NCBI RefSeq assembly: GCF_002217285.1 | Contig: NZ_MUGW01000017.1 | Location: forward strand, 174,606-238,605 | Length of the DNA stretch: 64,000 bases | DNA from: Flavobacterium hercynium | GTDB lineage: Bacteria > Bacteroidota > Bacteroidia > Flavobacteriales > Flavobacteriaceae | Direction of reading: 5' to 3' | Part shown: positions 10,670 through 19,578 of the stretch, one piece after another | Numbering within the stretch: position 1 is the first letter of the stretch | Layout: every line of letters begins with the position of its first letter | Position numbers and translations under genes: made by a program | The notes under the pieces: model-generated | Database searches by the model: none | Seen by the model: the letters and a program-made list of their open reading frames with translations, nothing else | What the model was told of the DNA's origin: nothing

Positions 10670-12025
10670 TTAAGATTGAATGGTAACGTCATCTACATCT
10701 TTCACTTTGTAGACTAAAAGAGCGGCGATTAAAAAACTCACTCCGCTGGTAAGTAAAGCGTAAATTGCTTCGCCGTTGTACAGATATTTTACGATTGGTC
10801 CTCCGATAAGTGCATTTACGATTTGCGGAATCACAACAAAAAAGTTGAAAATCCCCATGTAAACACCCATTTTTTTAGGCGTAATAGATCCGGCAAGAAT
10901 AGCGTAAGGCATCGCCAGAATACTTGCCCAGGCAACACCAATTAAAATCATAGGCAGTACAACCCAGTCTTCATTTGGCATAAAATAGATCGAGATCAAT
11001 CCAATTCCTCCAATAACTAATGAAAGAGAATGAGTTGATTTTCGTCCAATTTTTTTTGCGATATACGGTAAGAAAAACAAGGCGATAATAGCAGAAACAA
11101 GATTGTAAACACCAAATAAAATTCCGACCCAGTCTCCGGCATCTTGATATTGCTGGCTTGAGGTGTCACTTAATGGTAATCCGTAAATGTGATGTGCGAT
11201 TGCAGGAGTGGTAAAAACCCACATACCAAATAATCCGAACCAGGAGAAAAACTGCACCCAGCTTAGCTGTCGCATTGTGGTTGGCATTTTTGCAAAGTCA
11301 GTAAAGATATCTGTGATCTTTGATTTCTCTTCAGAATTAACATCTTTCTGGCTCTGTGGATCTTCAAAATTGGCTAACTCTTCCGGTGTATATTCTTTGG
11401 TTGTAACAAGCGTTACGATGATAGAACCAATTAAAACTGCCGCACCAATTATAAACGATAAGGTTAAATTTAAAGGTACGCTTCCCGGAACCGTACTGTT
11501 TGAAACATTAAACCATTTGGTTAAAACGTATGGAAGTGCTGAACCAATTACGGCTCCAAAACCAATTAAAGAAGTCTGAATACTAAAACCAGCTGTACGC
11601 TGATCTGTTCTTAAATTATCCCCAACCAAAGCACGAAATGGCTCCATTGCAATATTAAAAGAAGCATCCATGATCATCAACATTCCGGCTCCAACCCATA
11701 ATGCAGGAAGTACTGAAATAAAGATATTTGCCTGTGGCATTAATATTAAACCAACCGAAGCCAGAATAGCACCAACAAGAAAGAAAGGTTTTCGTCTGCC
11801 AAATCGACCCCACGTTTTATCGCTGTAATGACCAATAACAGGCTGAACGATTAGTCCCATCAGAGGGGCAATAATCCAAAACCATGAAAGTTCATGTACG
11901 TCGGCACCAAAAATTTGAAGAATTCTGCTGGCATTTGCATTTTGAAGTGCAAACCCCATTTGTATTCCTAAGAAACCGAAACTCATATTCCAGATTTCCC
12001 AGAAACTTAATCTACGCTTTTCCAT
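10670..12025 (-). CDS. MFS sugar transporter of the sus locus (probable maltose/maltodextrin symporter)
   Basis: This polytopic inner-membrane protein of 451 residues has about twelve predicted transmembrane segments. It belongs to the GPH/SLC45-like MFS transporters found beside maltose genes in marine and soil Bacteroidota. The loop after TM2 carries GHYSDKTWGRFGRRKPF, a variant of the MFS signature GxxxDxxxRR. A charged cytosolic loop (about 210-235) separates the two halves. Placement upstream of pgmB and the GH65 phosphorylase suggests it imports maltose or short dextrins from the periplasm for phosphorolysis. Substrate specificity is inferred from context only. An independent promoter is likely because a terminator separates it from lacI. 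Confidence 0.85.
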   Translation of the reverse strand: MEKRRLSFWEIWNMSFGFLGIQMGFALQNANASRILQIFGADVHELSWFWIIAPLMGLIVQPVIGHYSDKTWGRFGRRKPFFLVGAILASVGLILMPQANIFISVLPALWVGAGMLMIMDASFNIAMEPFRALVGDNLRTDQRTAGFSIQTSLIGFGAVIGSALPYVLTKWFNVSNSTVPGSVPLNLTLSFIIGAAVLIGSIIVTLVTTKEYTPEELANFEDPQSQKDVNSEEKSKITDIFTDFAKMPTTMRQLSWVQFFSWFGLFGMWVFTTPAIAHHIYGLPLSDTSSQQYQDAGDWVGILFGVYNLVSAIIALFFLPYIAKKIGRKSTHSLSLVIGGIGLISIYFMPNEDWVVLPMILIGVAWASILAMPYAILAGSITPKKMGVYMGIFNFFVVIPQIVNALIGGPIVKYLYNGEAIYALLTSGVSFLIAALLVYKVKDVDDVTIQS

Positions 12026-12050
12026 TATCGTAATTTGTAAAAAATTATAC

Positions 12051-12069
12051 GATAAGCGCTTTGCTTATC
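12051..12069. promoter_or_regulatory. Palindrome in the MFS gene leader (candidate operator)
   Basis: GATAAGC at 12051-12057 and GCTTATC at 12063-12069 form a 7-bp inverted repeat around a 5-base centre. AAGCGCTT at 12054-12061 is itself an 8-bp palindrome with a central CG, a LacI-family operator style. It lies between the lacI terminator and the MFS start. It would overlap the transcription start if the nearby TAAGTTTTG (minus strand, 12077-12069) is used as an imperfect -7 element. Confidence 0.45.
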
Positions 12070-12084
12070 AAAACTTACTGTTTT

Positions 12085-12104
12085 TTCGAAGTAAAAGTAA
12101 AAGC
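12085..12104 (+). promoter_or_regulatory. Motif shared with the susC promoter region (copy 1)
   Basis: TTCGAAGTAAAAGTAAAAGC on the plus strand matches 18 of 20 bases of the sequence at 13408-13427 downstream of the susC -7 element. Here it sits upstream of the minus-strand MFS gene, in opposite orientation relative to the controlled gene. Only these two transcription units of the locus carry it as far as I can see. It is a candidate site for the LacI-family regulator encoded between them. Confidence 0.4.
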
Positions 12105-12153
12105 CTTGACGGGCGTAAAAGTATAAATAATTTTTAAATATATGCTAACAAAA

Positions 12154-12178
12154 AAGCCGTAAATATTATTTACGGCTT
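12154..12178 (-). terminator. Rho-independent terminator after the lacI-type gene
   Basis: Arms AAGCCGTAAAT (12154-12164) and ATTTACGGCTT (12168-12178) form an 11-bp stem with a 3-base loop. On the minus strand it is followed by a T run. It lies 25 bases downstream of the regulator's stop codon, so the MFS-pgmB-GH65-susB series probably starts from its own promoter. Confidence 0.8.
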
Positions 12179-12202
12179 CAGAATATGTTGATTTTAAGAA
12201 AA

Positions 12203-13234
12203 TTAGTCAGTAGATTCTCTTTGTATTAAGTGTGTTTCTATAACTTCGGTTGTGTAATTTTCATTTTCTTCATCATCGTCATTGTGTTCTGCTTCAAGTC
12301 TTTCGATAAGCATTTTGGCTGCTTTATTTCCCATTTTTTCACCACTCTGACTTACAGTCGTAATACTTGGGGTAGAATATTTAGAAATAATACCATCTGT
12401 AAAAGCAATTACCGCCAAATCCTCCGGAACTTTAAGTCCCATTTTGTTCGCAGTTTTAATGATTGTAACCGCAAAAAGCTCATTTACAGCAAAAACAGCA
12501 TCAAAAGCTCTGTCATGTAAAAGCTGGCTAATTGTGATTTCGCAAGTATCGACATCTTCTATTTTAATGATCAAGTCTTCGTTGAATGGTAAGCCATTGT
12601 CTAACAGTGCTTTTTCGTAGCCGTCTGTTCTTAATTTACCAACACTTACATAATCTACGGTTGTAACAAGCGCGATCTTTTTTCGCCCATTATCAATTAA
12701 ACTTTGAACTGCTTCGTAGGCAGCCGCTTTATCGTCAATAATAACTTTATCGCATAGAATATCGTTGGTAACGCGATCAAACATTACAACAGGCATTCCC
12801 TGATTGATTACTTCGGTAATATGGTGAAAATCACCTTTGTATTGTGTTTCTTTAGAAAGCGACATGATAAAACCATCGATGCTTCCGTTGGCAAGCATTT
12901 CCATATTTAAAACTTCCTTGTCAAAAGAATCATCCGATAAACAGATGACTACACTATAACCATTTTCATTCGCAACTTGTTCGATTCCGTTGATGACTGT
13001 AGAGAAAAAATAATGTACAATTTCCGGAATAATAATACCGATACTTTTCGTTTTTCGGTTTTTTAAACTAAGAGCAATGTTGTTGGGTTTGTAGTTGTAA
13101 AACTTCGCAAAAGCCTGAACTTTTAGTCGGGTCTCTTCTCCAATTTCCAGACTGTTTCGGAGTGATTTTGAGACAGTTGAAATGGATACGTCAAGTTCCT
13201 TTGCAATTTGTTTTAAAGTGATTTTACGCTTCAT
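12203..13234 (-). CDS. LacI-family transcriptional regulator of the sus locus
   Basis: This 343-residue repressor/activator has an N-terminal helix-turn-helix (residues about 3-24, LKQIAKELDVSISTVSKSL) and a hinge helix ending near residue 60 (NNIALSLKNRKT). A periplasmic-binding-protein-like effector domain follows from about 62 to 335 (SIGIIIPEIVHYFFS onwards), then an acidic tail. It sits between the two divergent arms of the dextrin locus, the usual place for the local regulator. Bacteroides thetaiotaomicron uses the membrane sensor SusR instead, so here the signal is probably an intracellular sugar. The effector and operator are not known from sequence. Confidence 0.9.
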   Translation of the reverse strand: MKRKITLKQIAKELDVSISTVSKSLRNSLEIGEETRLKVQAFAKFYNYKPNNIALSLKNRKTKSIGIIIPEIVHYFFSTVINGIEQVANENGYSVVICLSDDSFDKEVLNMEMLANGSIDGFIMSLSKETQYKGDFHHITEVINQGMPVVMFDRVTNDILCDKVIIDDKAAAYEAVQSLIDNGRKKIALVTTVDYVSVGKLRTDGYEKALLDNGLPFNEDLIIKIEDVDTCEITISQLLHDRAFDAVFAVNELFAVTIIKTANKMGLKVPEDLAVIAFTDGIISKYSTPSITTVSQSGEKMGNKAAKMLIERLEAEHNDDDEENENYTTEVIETHLIQRESTD

Positions 13235-13375
13235 AATTGTAGTTGAAAAAAATCTAATTATTAATAAAGATATCTTTTATTTTATGATTTATCATTTTTT
13301 GACTGAAAAGATTACAAAATATAGAAAGTTTTCAACACTATCACGTTTTCGTAAACCAATAAAAAAAGCATCTGG

Positions 13376-13404
13376 TTGTTCATGTTAATAAATTCCTAAT
13401 TTTG
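13376..13404 (+). promoter_or_regulatory. susC promoter
   Basis: TTG at 13376-13378 and TAATTTTG at 13397-13404 fit the Bacteroidota consensus TTG-N17-23-TAnnTTTG with an 18-base spacer. Transcription should begin near 13410, giving a leader of about 60 bases that is rich in A and C and has no Shine-Dalgarno site. The inverted repeat GTTT-TCGT-AAAC at 13345-13356 lies just upstream. Confidence 0.7.
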
Positions 13405-13407
13405 AAA

Positions 13408-13427
13408 TTCGAAGTAAAATTAAAAAC
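13408..13427 (+). promoter_or_regulatory. Motif shared with the MFS promoter region (copy 2)
   Basis: TTCGAAGTAAAATTAAAAAC begins 4 bases after the -7 element, covering the expected transcription start of susC, a typical position for repressor binding. It matches the sequence at 12085-12104 at 18 of 20 positions. TTCGAA is a palindromic core. Confidence 0.42.
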
Positions 13428-13469
13428 TTAACTAACAATCACAAACTCAAACTAATTTAAACAAAAAGT

Positions 13470-16445
13470 ATGAAAGCAATTTACAAAAAGTTGTTATTTT
13501 TATTCCTCTTGTTGCCACTTACTGTACTTGCGCAAAGTACTCTAAAAGGAACTGTTACAGACCTTGTAACGGGACAACCAATTCCGGGAGTAAACGTAAA
13601 TGTACAAGGTGCTCCAGGCGGAACATCTACAGATTTTGACGGTAAATTTCAGTTGTCAAATTTAAAAAATGGAGACAAGGTTTTGGTTTCATTTATTGGA
13701 TATAAAACAACAACTGTAGTTTTTAACGGTCAGCAAACTTTACCCGTTTCTCTTGAGGAAGATACGAATCAACTTAAGGAAGTTGTGGTACAAGTAGGTT
13801 ACGGTACTGTTAAGAAAAAAGATGCTACAGGATCTGTATCTCAGATTTCTGCAAAAGAATTTAATAAAGGAATCAACGTTACTCCTGAGAGTTTAATCAG
13901 CGGACGTATTTCTGGTGTAAATGTTACCGGAGGAGGATCTCCTGGAGCAAAAGCAGATATTAGAATTCGTGGAGGATCTTCTTTAAATGCTTCAAATGAG
14001 CCATTAATCGTATTAGACGGACTTCCGTTAAGTAATACAGTTCCAAGTGGATCTACTAGTATTTTATCTACAATTGACCCTAATGATATTGAGTCTTTCA
14101 CCGTTTTAAAAGATGCTTCTGCTGCTGCAATTTACGGATCAAGAGCTGCAAATGGTGTAATCGTTATTACAACTAAAAAAGGTTCTAAAGGTGGTGTAAA
14201 AGTTAACTTTAGCTCTCAGGTTGGTATCAACACAGTAGCAAATACAGTTGATGTAATGAACGCAGACCAATTCCGTACTTTAGTAAATGAAAGAGGATCT
14301 GCTGCTCAAAAAGGATTATTAGGAACTGCAAATACAAACTGGCAAGATGAAATTTTTCATACTGCATTGACAACCAATAACAATATCTCTGTTAGCGGGG
14401 CTTTATTCAATAAATTACCGGTAAGATTATCTGTTGGTAATGTTGATAATCCTGGAATCCTAAGAAACACTTCTTTTGAAAGAACTACGACATCGATATC
14501 GTTAAATCCGGTATTGTTTGACAATCACTTAAAAATTGACATTAGCGGAAATATATCTTTCGGTAAAAACCAATTTCAGGATGAAGGAGCTATAATAGGA
14601 AGTGCAATTGGATTTGATCCTACGCAATCTGTTTATGATGCAAATTCTCGTTACGGAGGTTATTTTGAATGGTTAGAGCCAAACGGAAACTTATCATTAT
14701 TACCTGCAAAAAATCCTGTTGCACGATTAAATCAGGATGAAAGAAGAGCAACTTCTACAAGAAAATGGGGGAATGTAAGATTAGACTATAAATTACATTT
14801 CTTTGAAGATTTAAGAGCAGTAGTAGAAGCAGGTATTGACAGCTTCAACAGCAGTGGATTTACAAATGTAAGCAATCAAAGTGCTTTAGGTTACGAAAGA
14901 GTACCTTTTACAGATCCTGATTACATAAATGTTGGAAAATATTCAAACTATACAGATGCACTTCAAAACAAAAACTTAAATGCTTACTTTAACTATGTTA
15001 AGGATTTAGGAAAAATTAAAATTGATGCAACTGCGGGTTATAACTACCAATTATTTCAAAAAGAAAAATACGAATCTGGAGAAACAAGAATGCCAAATCC
15101 TAATGAGGATGTTGCTACAGATCCGGACGTTAACTTACAATCGTATTTCGGACGTTTGAATTTAGGGTATGATAGCAGATATTTATTGACTTTAAACTAC
15201 AGAAGAGACGGAACATCTCGTTTTTCTGAAGCTAACAGATGGGGTAATTTTGGTGGAGCTGCTTTTGCATGGAACTTATCAGAAGAAGCTTTCTTAAAGG
15301 ATAACGAAAAAATTTCGACTTTGAAATTAAGAGTTGGTTACGGTACAACGGGTCAGCAGGATATCTCTGCGCAATATGATTATTTGCAAAGAGTAACCAG
15401 AGGTACTATTAATTCGCAATATGTTTTTGGTAATACTATTTATGCTACTGCAAGAACAGAAGGATACAATGAAAACATCAAATGGGAAGAATTAGCAGAA
15501 GCTAACGTTGGTCTTGATTATGGATTCTTTAATGACAGAATCACGGGTTCGATTAACTATTTTGATAAAAAATCATCAGATTTATTAGCAGATATTGCAG
15601 TTCCTGATGGTGCGAATTTAAGAAATCAAGGTTTCTTTAATATTGGTAGTGTAAGAACAAGAGGTTTGGAGTTCAATATTCAGTCTGACATTGTTAAAAC
15701 AGATAACTTGACTTGGAATTTAGCTTTCAATACTACTTATATCGATCAAAACATTTCTGAATTAGGAATTACAGTTCCAGGTTTCCAAGGGTACTTAACA
15801 GGAGATAATATTTCTGGAGGAAATGGAAATAAGATCCTTATTAACTCAGTAGGATTTGCTCCAAATTCATTCTTTGTTTACGAGCAATTATACGATGCTA
15901 ATAAAAGACCAATTGCCGGAGCTTATGTAGATAGAAACGGTGATGGAAAAATTGATAATGGAGATCGTTACAGAGCTGGTAAAACAGCACCGGATTACAC
16001 TTTTGGTTTATTCTCAACGATAAACTACAAAAAGTTTGATTTTACAATGAACTGGAGAGCAAGTGTTGGAAATAAAATTTTCGACAACGTAAGTTCTAGT
16101 TTAGGGTATTCTGATGCCGGATTAAGAAGACAAACAGATTTAGCTAACGTAAGCACAGATTATTACAACACTGGATTTACTTTTGAAGATAACGGAACAT
16201 CACGTTACTTATCTGACTATTTCGTAAAAGATGCTTCTTTTATCAAATTAGATAACGTTACATTGGGATATACTTTAGATAAGTCTATCATTAAAGCAGC
16301 TACATTACGATTTACTGCTGGAGTTCAAAATGTTTTTATCCTTTCAAAATATGACGGTTTAGATCCTGAGAAATTCAACGGAATTGACAATAATGTGTAC
16401 CCAAGAGCAAGAACTTTCTTGTTTGGAGTGAATGCGAATTTCTAA
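13470..16445 (+). CDS. susC: SusC-type TonB-dependent outer membrane transporter for starch/maltodextrins
   Basis: This 991-residue outer-membrane importer is energised by TonB. A signal peptide (1-21, ending LAQ) precedes a carboxypeptidase-like beta domain (about 22-105). Next comes a TonB-box-like segment (LKEVVVQVGYGT) and the plug (about 115-230; IRIRGGSSLNASNEPLIVLDG, then GSRAANGVIVITTKKG). The remainder is a 22-strand barrel ending in a C-terminal phenylalanine. It is the first gene of the plus-strand arm, directly followed by susD, the pairing that defines SusCD import. Its leader holds the promoter and a candidate operator. Confidence 0.96.
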   Translation: MKAIYKKLLFLFLLLPLTVLAQSTLKGTVTDLVTGQPIPGVNVNVQGAPGGTSTDFDGKFQLSNLKNGDKVLVSFIGYKTTTVVFNGQQTLPVSLEEDTNQLKEVVVQVGYGTVKKKDATGSVSQISAKEFNKGINVTPESLISGRISGVNVTGGGSPGAKADIRIRGGSSLNASNEPLIVLDGLPLSNTVPSGSTSILSTIDPNDIESFTVLKDASAAAIYGSRAANGVIVITTKKGSKGGVKVNFSSQVGINTVANTVDVMNADQFRTLVNERGSAAQKGLLGTANTNWQDEIFHTALTTNNNISVSGALFNKLPVRLSVGNVDNPGILRNTSFERTTTSISLNPVLFDNHLKIDISGNISFGKNQFQDEGAIIGSAIGFDPTQSVYDANSRYGGYFEWLEPNGNLSLLPAKNPVARLNQDERRATSTRKWGNVRLDYKLHFFEDLRAVVEAGIDSFNSSGFTNVSNQSALGYERVPFTDPDYINVGKYSNYTDALQNKNLNAYFNYVKDLGKIKIDATAGYNYQLFQKEKYESGETRMPNPNEDVATDPDVNLQSYFGRLNLGYDSRYLLTLNYRRDGTSRFSEANRWGNFGGAAFAWNLSEEAFLKDNEKISTLKLRVGYGTTGQQDISAQYDYLQRVTRGTINSQYVFGNTIYATARTEGYNENIKWEELAEANVGLDYGFFNDRITGSINYFDKKSSDLLADIAVPDGANLRNQGFFNIGSVRTRGLEFNIQSDIVKTDNLTWNLAFNTTYIDQNISELGITVPGFQGYLTGDNISGGNGNKILINSVGFAPNSFFVYEQLYDANKRPIAGAYVDRNGDGKIDNGDRYRAGKTAPDYTFGLFSTINYKKFDFTMNWRASVGNKIFDNVSSSLGYSDAGLRRQTDLANVSTDYYNTGFTFEDNGTSRYLSDYFVKDASFIKLDNVTLGYTLDKSIIKAATLRFTAGVQNVFILSKYDGLDPEKFNGIDNNVYPRARTFLFGVNANF

Positions 16446-16482
16446 TAGTAGCTTGAAAATCAAAAATTTAAAAATAAACAAA

Positions 16483-18111
16483 ATGAAAATATCATTTAAA
16501 TATATATCTTATTTTTTCCTATTCGTTTTAGGATTAAGTATGACGCTTACTTCGTGTACGGACGATTTAAACGTGACGCCAAAGGATGATGATGAGTTTT
16601 TATCTGAAACGTTTTTTGAAGATCCGGCATCTTACAAGCAAGTATTGGCTAAGCTATACGCAGGTTTGTATGTTGGAGGTAATGACGGTGATGGTGATGC
16701 GGCAGATCCTAAGAAAAGCCCGGACATTGGTGGATTGGGTGGTGACTTTAGTAGTTACTTACGTTTGCTTTTTGTAACACAGGAATTTTCTACAGATGAA
16801 GCTATTATTGCCTGGGCAGATGGTGCTTTACCAACATTAAATACACAAAATTGGGCTCCGGCTAATGAATTTTTAGAAGGAACTTTTTCGAGAGCATTTT
16901 ATCACATTAGTATTGCTAATGAATTTTTAAGACAAACTACTGATGAGAAGTTAACTGCAAGAGGAGTTGATGCTAATTTGAAAGCTGAAATTGCTACTTT
17001 TAGAGCAGAAGCTCGTTTCTTAAGAGCATTTTCATACTATAATTTGATGGATTTGTTCGGAAATGTGCCAATCACTACAGAAAAAGATCCAGTTGGATTC
17101 TTTTACCCGGAACAAAAAACAAGAGCAGAAGTTTTTGCTTTTGTTGAATCGGAGTTAAAAGATATGGATGCTGGTTTAGCAGCTTCAAAAACAAATGAAT
17201 ACGGTAGAGTTGATAAAACAGCAGCTAAATTTTTGTTAGCTCAGATTTATTTAAATGCTAAAGTATATGTTGGTACAGACAGAAATAGTGAAGCGGCTAC
17301 ATTGTGTAGTGAAATCATTACGGCTTCAGGATATACATTTGCAAATGTTCCTTACCGTTATTTATTTTCTGCAGATAATAACAGAAATGGTGCTCAATCA
17401 GAATTTATATTTCCTATCGTTAGCGATGGTAATGCAATTAGAGCTACTGGTGGAGGTATGAGTTTTATTATGCACGCTTCTATTGGAGGTAGCATGGATG
17501 CTGCAGCCCGCGGAATGGACGGTGGATGGCAAGGGATTAGAACTCGTAGAGAGTTCGTAAATCTTTTCCCGGACGAATCGGCAACAGGAGATAAAAGAGG
17601 AACTTTTTATACTAGCGGTCAATCAAAAGATATAAACAATGTTGCTACTTTTACAGATGGATATGCGGTAACGAAATACATCAACAAAAATGCTGATGGT
17701 ACTCCGGCACAAAGAAATGATATTCCGGATATCGATTTCCCAATGTTCAGATTAACAGATGCTTATTTAATGTATGCAGAGGCAACCGTTAGAGGTGCTG
17801 CAACAGGAAATATTGCTACAGCTGTAGATTATGTAAATCAAATTAGAAACAGAGCAGGTGCTGCAAACATTACAGCTGCAGATTTAACACTTGACTTTAT
17901 ATTAGACGAAAGAGGAAGAGAGCTATTCTGGGAATGTCACAGAAGAACAGATTTGATTCGTTTTGGTAAATTTACTGGTGGTTCTAAAATCTGGCAATGG
18001 AAAGGTGGTTCTGTAAATGGTAACGCAACTGAATCTTACAGAGATTTAATGCCTATTCCGGCAAGAAACATTCAGGCAAATCCAACATTAAAACAAAATA
18101 CAGGATACTAA
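16483..18111 (+). CDS. susD: SusD-type starch-binding outer membrane lipoprotein
   Basis: This surface lipoprotein closes over the SusC barrel and binds the glycan. I chose the ATG at 16483 because the lipoprotein signal starts there (cysteine 25 in LTSCTDD). An upstream ATG at 16432 would overlap susC and put 17 polar residues in front of the signal. The 542-residue protein has the RagB/SusD pattern: helical TPR-like repeats in the first half (AEARFLRAFSYYNLMDLFGNVP), then YLMYAEA and FILDERGRELFWECHRRTDLIRFG. It ends in QNTGY, close to the family's usual QNPGY terminus. Confidence 0.95.
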   Translation: MKISFKYISYFFLFVLGLSMTLTSCTDDLNVTPKDDDEFLSETFFEDPASYKQVLAKLYAGLYVGGNDGDGDAADPKKSPDIGGLGGDFSSYLRLLFVTQEFSTDEAIIAWADGALPTLNTQNWAPANEFLEGTFSRAFYHISIANEFLRQTTDEKLTARGVDANLKAEIATFRAEARFLRAFSYYNLMDLFGNVPITTEKDPVGFFYPEQKTRAEVFAFVESELKDMDAGLAASKTNEYGRVDKTAAKFLLAQIYLNAKVYVGTDRNSEAATLCSEIITASGYTFANVPYRYLFSADNNRNGAQSEFIFPIVSDGNAIRATGGGMSFIMHASIGGSMDAAARGMDGGWQGIRTRREFVNLFPDESATGDKRGTFYTSGQSKDINNVATFTDGYAVTKYINKNADGTPAQRNDIPDIDFPMFRLTDAYLMYAEATVRGAATGNIATAVDYVNQIRNRAGAANITAADLTLDFILDERGRELFWECHRRTDLIRFGKFTGGSKIWQWKGGSVNGNATESYRDLMPIPARNIQANPTLKQNTGY

Positions 18112-18129
18112 CATCTTATAAAAATTGAA

Positions 18130-19224
18130 ATGAAAAAACTATATAAAATTTTAATCGCATTTATTGGTGTATTTGCTGTTTCTTGTAATGGTGATGATGT
18201 AGAAAATAGACCAATAGTTGATGCCGTTTCAAAATCTGAAATAAGTGCTCCTGCAACAGGGCAGGTTTTGATATTAGATGCTGATAAAGGTGCAGATGAA
18301 GTTGCAAAATTTGAATGGTCAGCGGCAAAATATTCAAGAGATGTTGTTGTTGAGTACACTTTGTTAATTGATTTAAAAGATGGTGATTTTACAAAAGCAG
18401 AACCATTAGCAACTACTAAAAATATTTTGAACGCGACAGTTCTGGCCAGAACTTTAAATCAAGCGGCACTTGATCTTGGTGCTCCAACAGAAGTTGCTAC
18501 CATGTTTGATATAAAAGTAGCGGCAAGTGTTTCTGGGGGAGTTCGTCAATTATCTGAAGAAACATACTCAATTACAGTAACGCCTTACGTAGGAAGGGTT
18601 TCTTATGATTTTCAAGAATGGTATTTAGTGGGAGATGCAAGTGTTTCTGGATGGGATAACAATAAAGGAAATCAAATTTTGTTTAGAAGTGCAGATAACG
18701 CCGACGAGTATACTTTTACAGGATTTTTTAAAGCAGGTAACTTTAAAACTATTTCAAAATTAGGAAGCTGGGCTCCAATGTATGGTGATTCTAATGGTGT
18801 TCTAGGTTTTAGAGAAAAAGAATCTGATCCAGATCCTGCAAATTTTAATATTCCAGCTGATGGATATTACACTTTCACAATGGATGTAAAAAAACTATCT
18901 TATGGTTTAAAACCGTATGATGCTTCTGCAGCAAAATCTTTTACAACCGTTGGTATTATAGGTGATAGTACGCCTGGTGGTTGGGATGCATCAACACCTA
19001 TGATGCAATCTTCTTTTGACGATCATATTTGGAGCTTAAAAGTAGCATTAAAAAATGGTGAACTTAAATTTAGAGCAAATGATAATTGGGATGTTGCTTG
19101 GGGAGGAACTACCGCTTTTTCAGGTGGAGGTACAGGTGATAATATACCAGTAGAGCAATCTAAATATCTTATTTATTTCAATGATTTAGATGGAAGTTAT
19201 TTAATGATTCCAAATCAAGAATAA
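18130..19224 (+). CDS. susE: SusE/SusF-like starch-binding surface lipoprotein
   Basis: This 364-residue lipoprotein has its lipobox cysteine at residue 19 (AVSCNG). An N-terminal SusE-type immunoglobulin-like domain (about 25-155) is followed by two tandem starch-binding modules. Each starts with a VGD or IGD strand and a GW turn (YLVGDASVSGWDNN near 167 and GIIGDSTPGGWD near 276). The modules resemble those that bind helical starch in SusE and SusF. It begins 18 bases after susD and ends the plus-strand arm. Only one SusE/F-type gene is present, whereas the B. thetaiotaomicron locus has two. Confidence 0.88.
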   Translation: MKKLYKILIAFIGVFAVSCNGDDVENRPIVDAVSKSEISAPATGQVLILDADKGADEVAKFEWSAAKYSRDVVVEYTLLIDLKDGDFTKAEPLATTKNILNATVLARTLNQAALDLGAPTEVATMFDIKVAASVSGGVRQLSEETYSITVTPYVGRVSYDFQEWYLVGDASVSGWDNNKGNQILFRSADNADEYTFTGFFKAGNFKTISKLGSWAPMYGDSNGVLGFREKESDPDPANFNIPADGYYTFTMDVKKLSYGLKPYDASAAKSFTTVGIIGDSTPGGWDASTPMMQSSFDDHIWSLKVALKNGELKFRANDNWDVAWGGTTAFSGGGTGDNIPVEQSKYLIYFNDLDGSYLMIPNQE

Positions 19225-19272
19225 TATTTTTTTAAAGGATGATGATAATTAGTTGTCCTCTTTAATTGATGT

Positions 19273-19308
19273 AAAAGGGCTGTTCTATTAATTAGACAGC
19301 CCTTTTTT
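19273..19308 (+). terminator. Terminator after the susCDE arm
   Basis: AAAAGGGCTGTTCTA and TAGACAGCCCTTTT pair over about 14 bp with one bulged T and a 5-base loop, followed by a T run. It lies 50 bases after the susE-like stop. A runs on the left arm mean it could also serve the minus-strand genes arriving from the right, although those end at 19323. Confidence 0.8.
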
Positions 19309-19322
19309 ATTTGTATGAATTG

Positions 19323-19550
19323 TTATTTTTTTTCGTCATTATATTCGCCAATCACAGCGAAGTAGCCAAATGTACCCAGTCCTAAAACAATCAAAGGAGT
19401 AAGGATAAAAAGAATAATAATGCCGAAGACCAAATCTTCCTGTTGATCTGATAATAACTTAGGTAAGCCAAATTCGAACACACAAAAGTAAGCAGCTGCA
19501 ACTGCTAAAATAACCCATAAAATGCCAAGTACTCGTTTGATTGTGTTCAT
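19323..19550 (-). CDS. Small two-TM membrane protein paired with an MHS transporter
   Basis: This 75-residue protein has two hydrophobic helices (about 8-28 and 41-66) joined by a short polar loop, and a charged C-terminus (EYNDEKK). No catalytic motif is present. It lies 28 bases downstream of the MHS-type transporter on the same strand. From memory, small proteins of this kind are a recurring partner of such transporters in Bacteroidota, so an accessory or stabilising subunit is a reasonable guess, but the function is unknown. Confidence 0.7.
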   Translation of the reverse strand: MNTIKRVLGILWVILAVAAAYFCVFEFGLPKLLSDQQEDLVFGIIILFILTPLIVLGLGTFGYFAVIGEYNDEKK

Positions 19551-19578
19551 ATTTTAAAAATTAAGGATTGTACAAATA

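Noticed and set aside
16432..16482. Upstream ATG of susD overlapping the susC stop
   Set aside because: It places a polar 17-residue stretch before the lipoprotein signal; the ATG at 16483 gives a normal signal peptide.
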